Assembly (NCBI GenBank): GCA_002224055.1
Contig: AZLU01000073.1
Span: forward strand, 149,667 to 185,961
DNA: 36,295 bases
Source of the DNA: Pezizomycotina sp. ARF18
Lineage: Eukaryota; Ascomycota
Reading direction: 5' to 3'
Part shown: positions 1-9,631 of the stretch, piece by piece
Position numbering within the stretch: the first letter of the stretch is position 1
How the letters are laid out: every line of letters begins with the position of its first letter
Notes under the pieces: generated by a model
The model's input: the letters and a program-made list of their open reading frames with translations, nothing else
What the model was told of the DNA's origin: nothing
Database searches by the model: none
Position numbers and translations under genes: made by a program

Positions 1-638
1 TGAACTCCCGGTCTTAATCTTCTTCGCGTGGATTTTCGGAGAGGGCGATCGTGATGAACCTCGTAGCTTTCGCTTTGCACACTTTTCCCTTTTATATCTT
101 TCGAAGCCTTTTGACTGACGATCCCCTCTAGATAACCTCATCGAACCTTCTCATTTCGATTCTCGACGCCCTATGAACTCACCGCCCATTCACGAGATGT
201 CTCTCGAACCTTTGCGATCGCATACATAAAACCTAGAACCACGCACGCACGTTCCCAAAACCCTCCAAAAGAATAGGTAACGCTCCCGCGACCTGTTTCC
301 TGCTACGCAATAAACGCCCGCTACAGACCACATCACGAGTTGGCCGGTTCTCCAATAGAATCCTAACTCGCATGCCCCAGCGAGTATGTAATAATGAGTA
401 GGAGAATTGCGAAAGAAAACCGACAGAGCGGAGGCCAGTCGCGAAACTCGTCAGCGCTGGTAACCTTGAGACTACATGCTTGTCGTGGTATGATTTTTTC
501 ACATAGGTAAAGGGTAGCGGGCTTCTTTTCCTCTGTTTTCGAGTAATAAATGCCGGAGATCTGGCATGTATATCGAGTACGATACCACGACCAGGGTGAT
601 CGCATCGCTCAACAGCACCGTGGGAGAAAGAGTATGAA
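1..638. other. Intergenic, no gene recognised
   Basis: Both strands contain open frames of 80-90 codons here, for example minus 233-502 and 363-605. Their translations show no domain, signal peptide or consistent composition, and they overlap one another. I see no tRNA or repeat. The stretch may hold the 5' part of a gene whose last exon lies at 639-839, but no start or splice site could be fixed. Confidence 0.4.
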
Positions 639-839
639 TTGGGAAGGACAAAGGTTCAAAAGAAGATTCTCATATACATGAACAGCTTTGGAAGCAGCCA
701 CGCCGACGATATAGAGAGCGAGAAGAAAGCGGCGGTGATCGTGGGGGATCAAGGATATCTCGACATGATTACCCAATATAATACTGGATGTTTTGTAGAA
801 GTTAGACCAGAAACCAACCCTAGAGATCCGGCTCGTTAG
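639..839 (+). CDS. Possible 3' exon, unknown protein
   Basis: This is an open frame of about 66 codons ending at TAG 837-839 and followed by a long T-rich tract. An in-frame ATG lies near 678 (MNSFGSSHADD). The peptide is hydrophilic with mixed charge (IESEKK, VRPETNPRDPAR) and looks more protein-like than its surroundings, but no family is recognised. The frame opens at a TTG, so if real it is more likely the last exon of a spliced gene than a complete gene. It could equally be chance. Confidence 0.2.
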   Translation: MGRTKVQKKILIYMNSFGSSHADDIESEKKAAVIVGDQGYLDMITQYNTGCFVEVRPETNPRDPAR

Positions 840-861
840 ATCCCCCTGCTTCGATTACCTC

Positions 862-895
862 TTTTTTTTTTCTTTTTTTTTTTTTTTTTCTTTTT
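862..895. repeat. Poly(T) tract, interrupted
   Basis: A run of 34 bases, nearly all T with three interrupting C, lies just after the possible 3' exon at 639-839. It is one of five long A/T homopolymer tracts in the window, all outside the recognised genes. Read on the minus strand it is poly(A), so a retroposed tail is possible, but no flanking retroelement sequence was recognised. Confidence 0.85.
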
Positions 896-2115
896 CTATC
901 ACTCGGATCAGATATTCAACCGACCACGCAACGCAAAAGTTCGAACTATGTATCGCTGGATCGTATCAAGGCTTGCAGTTGATCCCTAAATGAACCAAAA
1001 TCGATCTCCCGGGCGTCGTACGCGAGCGAGCCCGGAGATTTGATAAACTTGGTTCTAAGCCGAGGACGCCACTAGAGTGGTAGAATGGTTAAGGAACAGT
1101 TAGGGAAGTCAGTCAGAGTTGTTATTACCGGTAAGCACCTGTACGACCGGGAATAGGTTGTTGTCGCAGCCCTCTGAATATTTGCGAGAAATTGCGGATG
1201 GGCTATAGACACCCTCTTCAATAGCTCGCGTAAAATGGTCTGCTCGCGAGTGTGATAGGGACAGGCTTTCGGAATCTTTCAGCTCTTCGTTAGGTATTTA
1301 TCAAGACATTACTCATGAACGAATATATATTTTTATATTCATTCTTGGCAGAATAGTATAAACTCCAGCTCAGTGGAAATGAATACCTAATAGATGAAAA
1401 TATTCCTCCGCCCAGCATTGGCGTAATATTCCTATACATGCGGAAGAAACCATTTTCGATAGTATAATCCGGGAGATCGTCTATTGTCTATGCATACCAT
1501 TCCAGTGGAAAAACATTTATTTTTCTACGAATGTTAAGATAGACAGCCATAACGGCACTCGAGCACGGCACTTTTGACAACGACGCTAAGCCTTTTTGTC
1601 AGGTTGACCATGCCCTGCTTCGGTTAGAGGGCAAAAAAGAATAGCCTACCATGGAGGGCTACCATTTTGGTGTCACAATGGGTGCTCGAAAACTTCGAAT
1701 CGTACCGTGGCGCTGGGGCCAGGGAAGTTGCGACCAAATTAGAAGCTTCCCTGCATCGGCGAATTTCTTCGCCCAATCTCTCCTGTTCCGCACCCGTCGC
1801 AAACTTTTTAAGGAACATTCCATCTGCATCACCTCGCAATGCAATTCACGCTTCCTCTCTCAGGGCCACGCAAATGCCTTTGATTGATAGAAGACAAAGA
1901 CGTTCAGGTCTTTCTTTGTATAGCCGTCTTCGTTTTCTGTCTTCGTGGTTTTTGTCCTGAAAGTATCCAGGCAGCAAACTGTTATTTTTGCCAGAGGCGC
2001 TTAGTCAACTCGACGGCATGCGTGCTAACTGACAGCATCTAGGAATGTTTGGCGTACGGAGATCGTCTATTCCGCGTAGCCCTATACATTCTCGAACCCT
2101 TACTTCTGTATTACC
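896..2115. other. Intergenic with weak open frames
   Basis: About 1.2 kb without a recognised gene. Between 1624 and 1960 open frames occur on both strands. The minus frame 1624-1839 gives an amphipathic charged stretch (EQERLGEEIRRCREASN) that could be a fragment of a coding exon, but nothing supports its ends. The rest is AT-leaning with no repeat structure noticed. Confidence 0.35.
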
Positions 2116-2172
2116 ATGAGCCGATCCCCACTCAAAGACTATGACCTGAAACCTCTTAGCACAGGACGAAAA

Positions 2173-2183
2173 GGCTATAAAAC
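2173..2183 (+). promoter_or_regulatory. TATA-like element upstream of the secreted-protein gene
   Basis: The string GGCTATAAAAC lies about 205 bp upstream of ATG 2380. The DNA between is pyrimidine-rich (CATCATCCTCTCC and similar), as is common in fungal 5' leaders. The 82-codon open frame through this stretch (2116-2364) is therefore better read as leader DNA than as a gene. Assignment rests on position and motif only. Confidence 0.3.
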
Positions 2184-2379
2184 AAGAGGAAATCCTCCTC
2201 GCAGGATCTGTTTAACTACCCCTTACACATCATCCTCTCCTTCTAACATTCTTTCAAACCCATTTGAAATATCACCGCTATCTTACATTGGTCGCTCAAC
2301 GATTACAGCTTTAGTCCACTCCTCCTTGTCCCTCATTGGATTCAAACGACATAACATCGAGTAAAACAAGGCAGCCACC

Positions 2380-3116
2380 ATGCATCTATCAAATGCCTTC
2401 GTTCTCTCTACTGTAATTTCGCATCTTTTTCCGCTGCGTTCCCGGTGGCCTTCCGCAAAAGCGTAGCGCGGTACAAGGCTTATGGCACGCGAGGCCTTAT
2501 CGGTTCTCCCTTCTGGTGGTCACACGCCGCCGGTATCTTCGATAGCATCTTCCGCAGTGATGACTCCTCGCGTCCCGAAAAAACGTAGCGCTGGAACGAG
2601 ACTCATGTCCCGCAAGACCCACCTCTTGTACGTTTCCTCTACGGCTCGGGTTCGCTCGGGTATCAGGGCTATCTGGTAGGCCTTCCGCGGTTGCATCGTC
2701 ATCGGGAGCGACGCGTGGAAGTACGGCGCCACCGGTCGTTGGTGGCTCGAGCCCTGGCTCTGCATCAGCTATCTCGTCCAAGGCTCCTCGGAATTTCTTC
2801 GGTGTGTCCTCCGGATCCTCCGGAATTTCTTCGGGTGTATCTCCGGATCCTCGGGCTTGTCCTCTCGTTCCTCGGGTGTATCCACTAGACGATCTGGAGC
2901 GTCGGCCGCCTCGTCAGGCGTTCAAGGAGCCTCTGCTCTGCATCGTCTAGCGCCATGACCCCGCACAGCTATTGCACCTGGCAGGACTCTAACTATTGCG
3001 AGATCCTGGACTGCGAAGAGAACACTTACAAGGTCTCGGCAACTTGCACCTACGAAGGTCAGACCTGTGCTATGGCAAGGGCAGAGTACTGCAACAACCT
3101 TTCCGAGGGCCTATGA
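2380..3116 (+). CDS. Putative secreted protein, Ser/Gly-rich linker plus Cys-rich C-terminus
   Basis: The chosen ATG sits in a strong context (gccaccATGc) and starts a hydrophobic leader (MHLSNAFVLSTVISHLFP) that looks like a secretion signal. The frame then breaks near 2430 and continues one frame over (AAFPVAFRKSVARYKAYGTRG, FWWSHAAGIFDSIFRSDD). From about 2690 the best reading is a Ser/Gly/Ala-rich linker with internal repeats (SSGSSGISSGVS), coinciding with a degenerate DNA repeat. The C-terminus, about 50 residues ending at TGA 3114-3116, has seven cysteines (YCTWQDSNYC, EILDC, ATCTYEGQTC, AEYCNN), consistent with a small disulfide-bonded secreted domain. At least three frame changes are needed, so the exact protein is uncertain. 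It could be an effector-like or cell-wall protein; no family is recognised. Confidence 0.4.
2783..2880 (+). repeat. Degenerate minisatellite in the Ser/Gly linker
   Basis: About three imperfect copies of a roughly 32-36 bp unit occur in tandem. Each carries a core like TCGGAATTTCTTCGG or its variants, followed by TGTCCTCCGGATCC-type sequence. The repeats encode the Ser/Gly-rich linker of the putative secreted protein in one frame. Copy boundaries are approximate. Confidence 0.55.
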
Positions 3117-3789
3117 TATCATCAAGCAAAATTTCCATGCCTTCATCGAGTGATTTTATGTTATAATTTCTAGTTTGCTTTACATTTTCTGTTGTATAAT
3201 TCTATCGCGGTAGTTAGTTCAGAATATAGACTACACATATGAAGTTAAGAATACTAATCAATATGATTCAATCTATATACTATACTTAGAACATTCGATG
3301 AGTAGGTGATAGCTTAATATGTAGTATCGCAGTACTACTTGGCGTGTAGCGAGGCTGGTGCGAGTTGTATTGAGTGCTAGAACACATGAGCTCAAATGAT
3401 CAGCAGTAGCTAGGTAACACAGTAGGACTCGGAGTACCAAGCTATAATTGCGAAAGCAGGCTCGATGTGAGATTCAAATCGTTGTGACACCGAATACCTG
3501 GTTCTTACAATTCATCGCTACTCATTAGTTAAGTAAAACTTGAAGCTAAATGTTAAGAAAGATGGTATCCGAACATATGTACTACTCGCAGCCTCTCGAA
3601 ATTCCTTCAAATTTTTTTTTTTTTTTCGGCTGGCTTTTGGCATTTGACCTCTCGTCCTTGAGTAAAGCAGTGCCAGAGAAACCTTCCAAATAGACCATTA
3701 ACAGCAGAAAGAACGCATGTGATAATACAAGGCTATAGGACATGCGAAAATCCTTCCTGAAGCCCGGCCTTTACATAAAAACCCCGTCG
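3117..3789. other. Intergenic, AT-rich
   Basis: This is the 3' flank of the secreted-protein gene. It is AT-rich (TTATGTTATAATTTC, ATACTATACTTAG) and holds a 15-bp T run at 3612-3626. No open frame of interest was seen, and no tRNA or element ends. Confidence 0.5.
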
Positions 3790-4070
3790 CTAAGCCTTAT
3801 GCCGCCTTCTATATAACGCCTTAAAAGCTATTTGGGCCGGTCGCTTCCGTGCAATCGCATCTGCGGCTCCGAAACCACTGCGCACCAGCCTGTTCAGCAC
3901 TTCCGCAATCTTCGCCGAATAATTGAGATGCGCTTGGCTCGAGCCGGATGGTAGTCCCGATATACGGCCCAGGGCATCCATTTTCTCGGGATCGTTGATT
4001 AATATCTCCAGGTACCAGGTGTCTGGAAATCTTGGTAAGTTCTTTGTTGTGTTCGGCGTGGCCGAAGGTA
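3790..4070 (-). CDS. C-terminal exon of an unknown protein
   Basis: The minus-strand frame is open from about 4070 to the stop at 3790-3792. It encodes a soluble, mostly helical C-terminus of roughly 90 residues with segments RFPDTWYLEILINDPEKMDA, SAKIAEVLNRLVRSGFGAAD and a basic end (ALYRRRHKA). The composition is that of a real protein, and the opposite strand lacks comparable quality. No start codon or 5' exon could be attached. It may be the last exon of a gene whose other parts, perhaps including 4645-4848, lie to the right, or a gene remnant. No family is recognised. Confidence 0.33.
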
Positions 4071-4644
4071 TTAGGCAGGCGAATATTCAAAGTGCGCATA
4101 TGCATATGCAGTCTATTAACACAGCCTTATTCAGTGAGACTCAGTCGTTGTCCGAATAAATTGCATGTCATTACATCTATTCTCTTCGACAATATCTACT
4201 GCCACTCCTTCTGCCATAAGCAGAACAGAGTGACGGTATCGAGATTAGGGATCCAAGTTCGCAAATATCTCTTGATCCCTGAGTAAGTCTGGCATGTCCA
4301 AGTGCCATCAGTCAATGCAATGTCATGAAATCATTCTCTTTCGTTATTCGCAAATTTCAGAATAAACAATCTCAACGGGATAGACATTGCACATGTCTTT
4401 AGCTTAGTTATCAGCTACGGATGCAGGTAGTCGTTTAATTCCAGCGCTACGGTGCCATTCTCCAGCAGCCAGCGAAATGCGGGTACGGTACTGATCGCAA
4501 TTGGTCTCCGCAATTCTTAAACCTCTACGGCAATCTCATGAGACTATAAATTTACATATCAGTTTTTTCTATCACTATCTCATTCTATAGGTCCTCGAAT
4601 GTCTTTCAACGTGCATGGTAACGGGGAGTGTCTTCCACGCGATT
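4071..4644. other. Intergenic or intronic, nothing recognised
   Basis: Overlapping open frames on the plus strand at 3923-4286 give poor-quality peptides. A short alternating string (GCATATGCATATGC) lies near 4097-4110. If the minus-strand fragments on either side belong to one gene this would be intronic, but at this length that is unlikely for these fungi. Confidence 0.3.
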
Positions 4645-4848
4645 TTATTGCTCAAAAACGACCCGTCGGTCGCTTCCACCCATAGCGGAGAATTTTCTCC
4701 AATCGATTGCCGTGGTAGTGCTGTGGCGTTGATTATCCTCGCGTACGTATAATATACCGCTAGCTGAGTCGGCGAACCACACCATGCAGATAGGCTCCAT
4801 CATTAGACCATCTTCACCAAAGTGTACAGCCCTATATATTATCGCCAA
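4645..4848 (-). CDS. Possible exon or gene fragment, unknown
   Basis: A minus-strand frame of 67 codons starts with ATG at 4846-4848 and ends at 4645-4647. The peptide has balanced composition (RAVHFGEDGLMMEPICMVWF, AIDWRKFSAMGGSDRRVVFE) and reads like a globular-domain fragment. No motif is diagnostic and no splice partners were identified. It may be part of the same degraded gene as 3790-4070. Confidence 0.25.
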   Translation of the reverse strand: MAIIYRAVHFGEDGLMMEPICMVWFADSASGILYVREDNQRHSTTTAIDWRKFSAMGGSDRRVVFEQ

Positions 4849-5661
4849 AGATTAGCGACCGTATTTAGGACGCGATTGGTGGCCTAAACCACGGTAGCTG
4901 TCAACTTTTAACAAAGCTGCATGCAGGTCAGCAGAACCTATCAGTAATCGTTTTTCATGAGAACGTTCACCAACCAAATTGTGCTAAACTTGGTCAACGT
5001 CTATCCCCGTGGGGTTTAAGGTTTCAAGTAAGCTGTCGGTGCTTCCGAGGAGAGGTCAAAGGTCCCGGGTCCTGGGTTGGTTTCGTGTGAGCTTGCCGGG
5101 TTTCGTGGATGGATCGCTCCTGGTTAAGCATCTCTCACATCTACACTTATGACTATCTTCGTGCGATACTGCAGATTTCCCTGCAGAGCAATCGCAGCGA
5201 ACGATTATGGCTGAGTCACTTGAAGGATTCGCATCAGCTGTCTAGCTTAACGTGAAAAGAGAAATGAAGGAGTTTTGCAGGAAGCCCATTGACTGATGCC
5301 AGAATTTGAGCCCCACTTGCTGTAATTCAAGCTATCTTCATGAAGTTTACTTCCTTGACGTAGAATGCGAGAGACAAAGTCGTTATGAACACTGCACTGT
5401 GTAGTAATGATCGTGGATATAAAAATTGCACCATGTCTGCTCAATGACAGGCTTACATCCCCACACGCCCCAACCCTTCGGATCGTAACCTCTTCAATTG
5501 CTCAGGCATTTTACAACAGAAAATACCGTTTCTTCCTTTTACACAGATTCAACAAACGTAATCCACACATCAGCAACATTTCATACATCACTCCGGTCTT
5601 TCGGGCTCTCTGTACATCATACCACGCTCCCCTTCAGCTTTCATTCAGCCTTAAGATCAGA
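4849..5661. other. Intergenic
   Basis: No gene is recognised. The last 200 bases are C/T-rich with CACA-rich stretches, resembling a fungal promoter or 5' leader for the short frame that begins at 5662. The minus frame 5247-5444 has no protein-like features. Confidence 0.4.
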
Positions 5662-5823
5662 ATGGCTTTTCAATCCGGATCCTGTCAATACCGCGGTGAC
5701 CAGTCCGGTCAATCTGCTTTAAATTGTTCAAAAGTGGCCGCCCAGGTAGATTTCATCGACCAGGTTACCGGAAATAGCCCGGTCCAAAGAGCCCGACTCC
5801 TCCAACGCCGCCCGGTCCGGTAA
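5662..5823 (+). CDS. Short frame, possible broken 5' end of a gene
   Basis: ATG 5662 opens a peptide beginning MAFQSGSCQYRGDQSGQSAL, with two cysteines in the first 29 residues, ending at TAA 5821-5823. A different forward frame over 5770-5835 is Pro/Lys-rich (PTPPTPPGPVKPKPDPAL), so a frame break may hide a longer protein. The upstream pyrimidine-rich leader supports a start here. No family can be named and the gene, if real, is degraded or misread. Confidence 0.25.
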   Translation: MAFQSGSCQYRGDQSGQSALNCSKVAAQVDFIDQVTGNSPVQRARLLQRRPVR

Positions 5824-5835
5824 AGCCCAAGCCAG

Positions 5836-6683
5836 ACCCAGCATTGTAGCGAAGAGGCTTTCATCAAGAAAGACCACCGCTGAAGTTTGGCCTATTACAT
5901 ATATGTATAGGTTAGCATCCAGGCGCTGAAAGACCAACAATGCCCATATTTTCCCTATCGGGCCCCCTCGATACCAATTGAAACTACAACGAGTATACCG
6001 ATTTAATTTTCCAATAATATCGTATAGAAGGCTTTTCGTTGAGATAGCCTCAGATCCGTCACTCTCCCCTAATTTTACTTGTACTTGCCTCTCCTGTCAT
6101 ATTTATTTTCTCTTCTCTTTCTCTTCTCTTTTCCTTCTCTTTTTCCCTATTTTGTACCGCTTTCTTTTTGCTTTGCCGCTCTTATAAGCCTGTTCATTTT
6201 CATCTAGTGCCGATCTTCCCCGCGTATATTATACCTCAGTTGTTTATTTGCGCTGAAGTTGTATCTTTTCAAATATATGAAAATAATTGTAATCCAGCCC
6301 AAATTAAAGCGAACCGGAATGCTCAAGTATATCTTCAGTGTGCGGATCAACTATATGTGCTACAAGAAATGGTTCGATTTATTTTATAAATCTTCGAAGC
6401 TTTCTATCTCAGATCCCTTTCATGACATGTGAATACAATACCCTCGAAAAACTTTGCGATTCTGCTTGGCACGTAGTTTGATTTGCAAAAGCACTTGGGA
6501 ATGTGGGTTCAAGGCATCGAAGTTGGATTTCCTGGCATCTAGTGTATCGAGCCAAACTTCGTGGACAAAACAGACAGGTGAATGCAGGTCCTGCCTCTTA
6601 AGCTGACCATAATATCTGGAAAGAGACGGCAACGGGGGGTTTGGAGGTCAAGCTGCCGTATATGAGCAGGGCCCCTGCACATA
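5836..6683. other. Intergenic, with a pyrimidine-rich block
   Basis: Bases 6090-6170 are almost pure pyrimidine on the plus strand (repeats of TCTTCTCTTT). Open frames across it (5978-6187) give low-complexity Phe/Leu peptides that merely mirror this composition. The minus frame 6420-6632 has a somewhat protein-like translation but no support. No gene called. Confidence 0.45.
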
Positions 6684-9107
6684 CTATCCCAAGAAATCAA
6701 TTTCTATTTTTTGGAGGCTGATCCAGTAAATCCGGTAGTATTTTCTTAAAATCCTCATCCCGGAGCGCGGCTCATGAGACTTTTCTTTGTTACGCGACGT
6801 AGGTGATGGCACCTGTTGCTGCTGAGTCAGCGGCCACTCTGTACCGAACGACGCAGCGCGTGTCCTGACTACCCACGGGTCTAAAGCGAACGTAGGAGAG
6901 ATGGGCCCGGCGTGATGTGGTACGTACGGCGGCGGAGACTTGGAAGGGAGCCTGTAGTCCATCGCCGCCGAGGAAGTTATAGCAAGCCGGTTGAGCCTTA
7001 ACGGGAAGCGGCCTTGCTGGTTTCCCCTTCCGACGTGCCATTCTTCGCGGTTCTGAAAATATCTCTCCAGACTATCGTCGTGCCGTCCAGACGCCTCGAA
7101 GTGGCCGGCGCAACTTCGGCGCCGACCGCCCGTCGCTATTTTTGATAGTACTGTCCGCGCCGTTTTCAAGCAAAAGCAGAACGAGGTCCTCTTTCCTCAG
7201 CGCTACAGCGAGGTGTAAAGCCGTCGCTAGAGACCCCGGAAGCTGCACGTTAGGGTCTGCGCCGTAGGCGAGCAGTATCCTCGCCGCGTTGATATTGTTT
7301 ATGACCACGGCGATAATAAGGGCGGTGCAGCCTTCTGGTATAGGCCCCGCCTCGATCCTATTTCCGCTAGTGCCCTGCTTCGGCGCCCCGGACTGCCGAT
7401 TAACCTCCGCGCCCCGCTCCAGTAGCATGATCAGTACCGTCAGGCTCCACACGTTGTCGGGTGTCGCTTTAAAGTTTGCGGCTAGATGTAGAGGAGACCT
7501 TCTGGTGGCGCTGACGGCATTCACGTTTGCACCACGGGATATCAGCATCGCCGCTACCTCGAACCTGCCCTTTTAATGGCTCGATGTAGTACAGTGTTAG
7601 AATCGTCGCTTCGGAGGTTGAGGAGCGAGGTGTCTGGAGAGGCAGGTGGCATCAGTTTTACGCTATCGGAGCTAGAAGCATAGAAGGATGGACGGGATGC
7701 CTACCTTGGAACAACGAGCTTGCCAACCTGATACCGTCCTCCAATCCAGTGTTCTCTAGTATATATGTGACCGCATTCCAACTTCTTCAAGACTCGATTC
7801 GGTTCGTCCGTAAGTTTGGATCTCACCATTGATGACTTTCCGTGTTAACCCAAACCGGCGGACTAACACCGGATCCAACTCCAATTTTTTCGCATCAACC
7901 GTTTGTGTCTCGAGCACCGCTGTCGGCATCAGGTGCGCTGTGTGGCCAAGTAACCTCGACAGGTCTTGCTTCGTGCGCGATCTGTTGCCGCCGGTCATCG
8001 AACGGTAGAAAGACGCCTCGATGGCCTCGCCTTCAGCATCCAATATCGACGCCATTGTCTCTAGCACATCGTTTTTCATTCCTTGCAACTCAGTTTCCCC
8101 TACCCTCTGCGTCTCCTCATAATCGATGTTTTTGATCAGCTTCAACGAGGTTTTGCAGTGTGTTCTGGCTTGCTTCAGATTCGACGTGCCTCCAATGCGG
8201 CACAAAGCTTCCGCCGCCGCTCTGTGTGCCTCGGCTCTGTCGGCGTCGCGACTCGGGCCCCAGGCAGTGCTTGTTTTCTTCTCCCAGCCTGCAAAGTAGT
8301 TCAGGAGCTCCCTCGCGCTCTCCAGTGTCTCTTCGAATTTTCGTTGTAGCATAAGCACTTGACACAGTAGCGTATTCCACCCAATCTTCTCGCCTTTATC
8401 TTTAAGTTCAAGCTTCCGCAGGCCTTCGCGTATGTATTTCTCAGCCTCGGGAAAATCATTGGCATCGAAAGCGGCAGCGACGCGCTCCTTCAGGAATTCG
8501 CTCTGTCGCAGATTCATGTCGGAATCCACGCTACTGTCTCCGTCGCTTTCGTATCCTTCCTGTGAATCTGGTGCATCGCCATTATCCATTATTTTCGCTT
8601 CGACCATGTCACGCTCGAACTCGAACCTTTGTTTCTTCGACGCCTGCTCTGCGATCTGTAACTGCGACCGGAGTAGCACTATTGTTTCTTGCTGCCTTTT
8701 TAGTTCCCGTCTTTTTGTTCGAGGCGGAGGTATACTGCATCTACCGGGATGTGTGCGCTCGATTCTGCCGCTGATGTAGCTCTAGTACCGCCGTCGGCGT
8801 CCTGGCGTCCGTCTCGACGCCAACGGTCTCATACCGCATGTATGTCGCTAGAGCCGTCGTTTCTAAGGACCGAGGCACGACCGTGGTCTCCACACGGGTT
8901 GGTCGGATATGTGCACGGTCTCATGGTCGGTGGTATCGGAAGACAGCGGGGGACTTGCGCGTGAAGTCGAAGTCATGCTACCACCGTTTGCGGATTACGT
9001 TTACGACTGACGGTGCAGTACTACGACGGTATATACTGGCTGGGGTCGGCGTTAAGCTTCTTGGGATGGTGATAGGGCGTCGGACGATGATGGAGAGAAT
9101 TTGCCAT
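6684..9107 (-). CDS. TPR/helical-repeat plus ankyrin-repeat protein
   Basis: The N-terminal third is low-complexity (starts possible at 9107, MANSLHHRPTP, or 8976, MTSTSRASPP) and leads into a charged coiled coil (RRELKRQQETIVLLRSQLQ), then acidic Asp/Ser-rich sequence. Helical, TPR-like repeats follow (SEFLKERVAAAFDANDFPEA; RKFEETLESARELLNYFAGW; AEAHRAAAEALCRIGG). After a 71-bp intron (7634-7704, branch ACTGAT) come ankyrin repeats: NTVLHRAIKRAG, MLISRGANVNA, RRSPLHLAAN, TALIIAVVINNINAARILLA, YGADPNVQ, TALHLAVALRKEDLVLLLLE, NGADSTIKN. A Pro/Gln-rich tail runs to about 6684. At least five one-base frame breaks are needed, so both ends are tentative. It is probably a soluble protein-interaction factor; substrate and partners are unknown. 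The architecture parallels the gene at 22757-25692. Confidence 0.65.
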
Positions 9108-9631
9108 CGAGAAGTGTTTAGAAAAGAGGAGATCCAGATTCGGCAGGTTTAGCAGCCTCGAAGGCTGACAGAAGAAACGTATGGATTCTCTTAGCAAGGA
9201 TCCCGCTGAGCCTCAATTTAGTCAACTTTGCAAGGCTCCCCTTGAACAAGGCTATTGTTAGGACGGGAAATCGCGCCATCTCCGGCGGTTATAGATTAAT
9301 CTCTATATATTGACCAATTTTACGACTCCTCTCAGGGGAAATGACAGGGGGTCTTCGAGGTGAATGAGGGTCCGTCACTTTGTCAATCTTTTGCACACGA
9401 TATTGAACTATAGGGGAGTCTCAGGGCAATGAGGAGAATGTAAAGTGAAAGAAGCAATCCTTTGAACGCCTTAAAGTATTTACAGGAAGAAGGTAGAGAA
9501 TAATAGCGAAAAGTGAACTATCTAGTAAACAGGATTAAACGAAAAGATTTGGTCTGAGAGAAAACATGAAACTGAACGCATCCGGAACGCCTCCTTGCAT
9601 AAACAAAAAAATATCGATCTTATTACTATAT
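9108..9631. other. Intergenic spacer
   Basis: This lies between the start of the ankyrin gene and the 3' end of the L-domain gene, both on the minus strand, so it should hold the ankyrin gene promoter. I see no clear TATA box. Palindromes and repeats are absent. The forward frame beginning at 9566 is a shadow of the L-domain protein's tail. Confidence 0.5.

Noticed and set aside
2116-2364. 82-codon plus-strand frame upstream of the secreted-protein gene
   Set aside because: It contains a TATA-like box and pyrimidine-rich leader sequence and has no protein-like features, so it is more likely promoter and 5' leader.
3440-3500. A GATTCAAATC string reminiscent of a tRNA T-arm
   Set aside because: No matching acceptor stem, D-arm or anticodon arm could be built upstream. 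I found no convincing tRNA in the window by eye.
5978-6187. Phe/Leu-rich frame that looks like a membrane segment
   Set aside because: It coincides with a pyrimidine-rich tract; all frames there are low complexity.
7842-9152. Several plus-strand frames opposite the first ankyrin gene
   Set aside because: They overlap one another and are shadows; the minus strand carries coherent TPR and ankyrin motifs.
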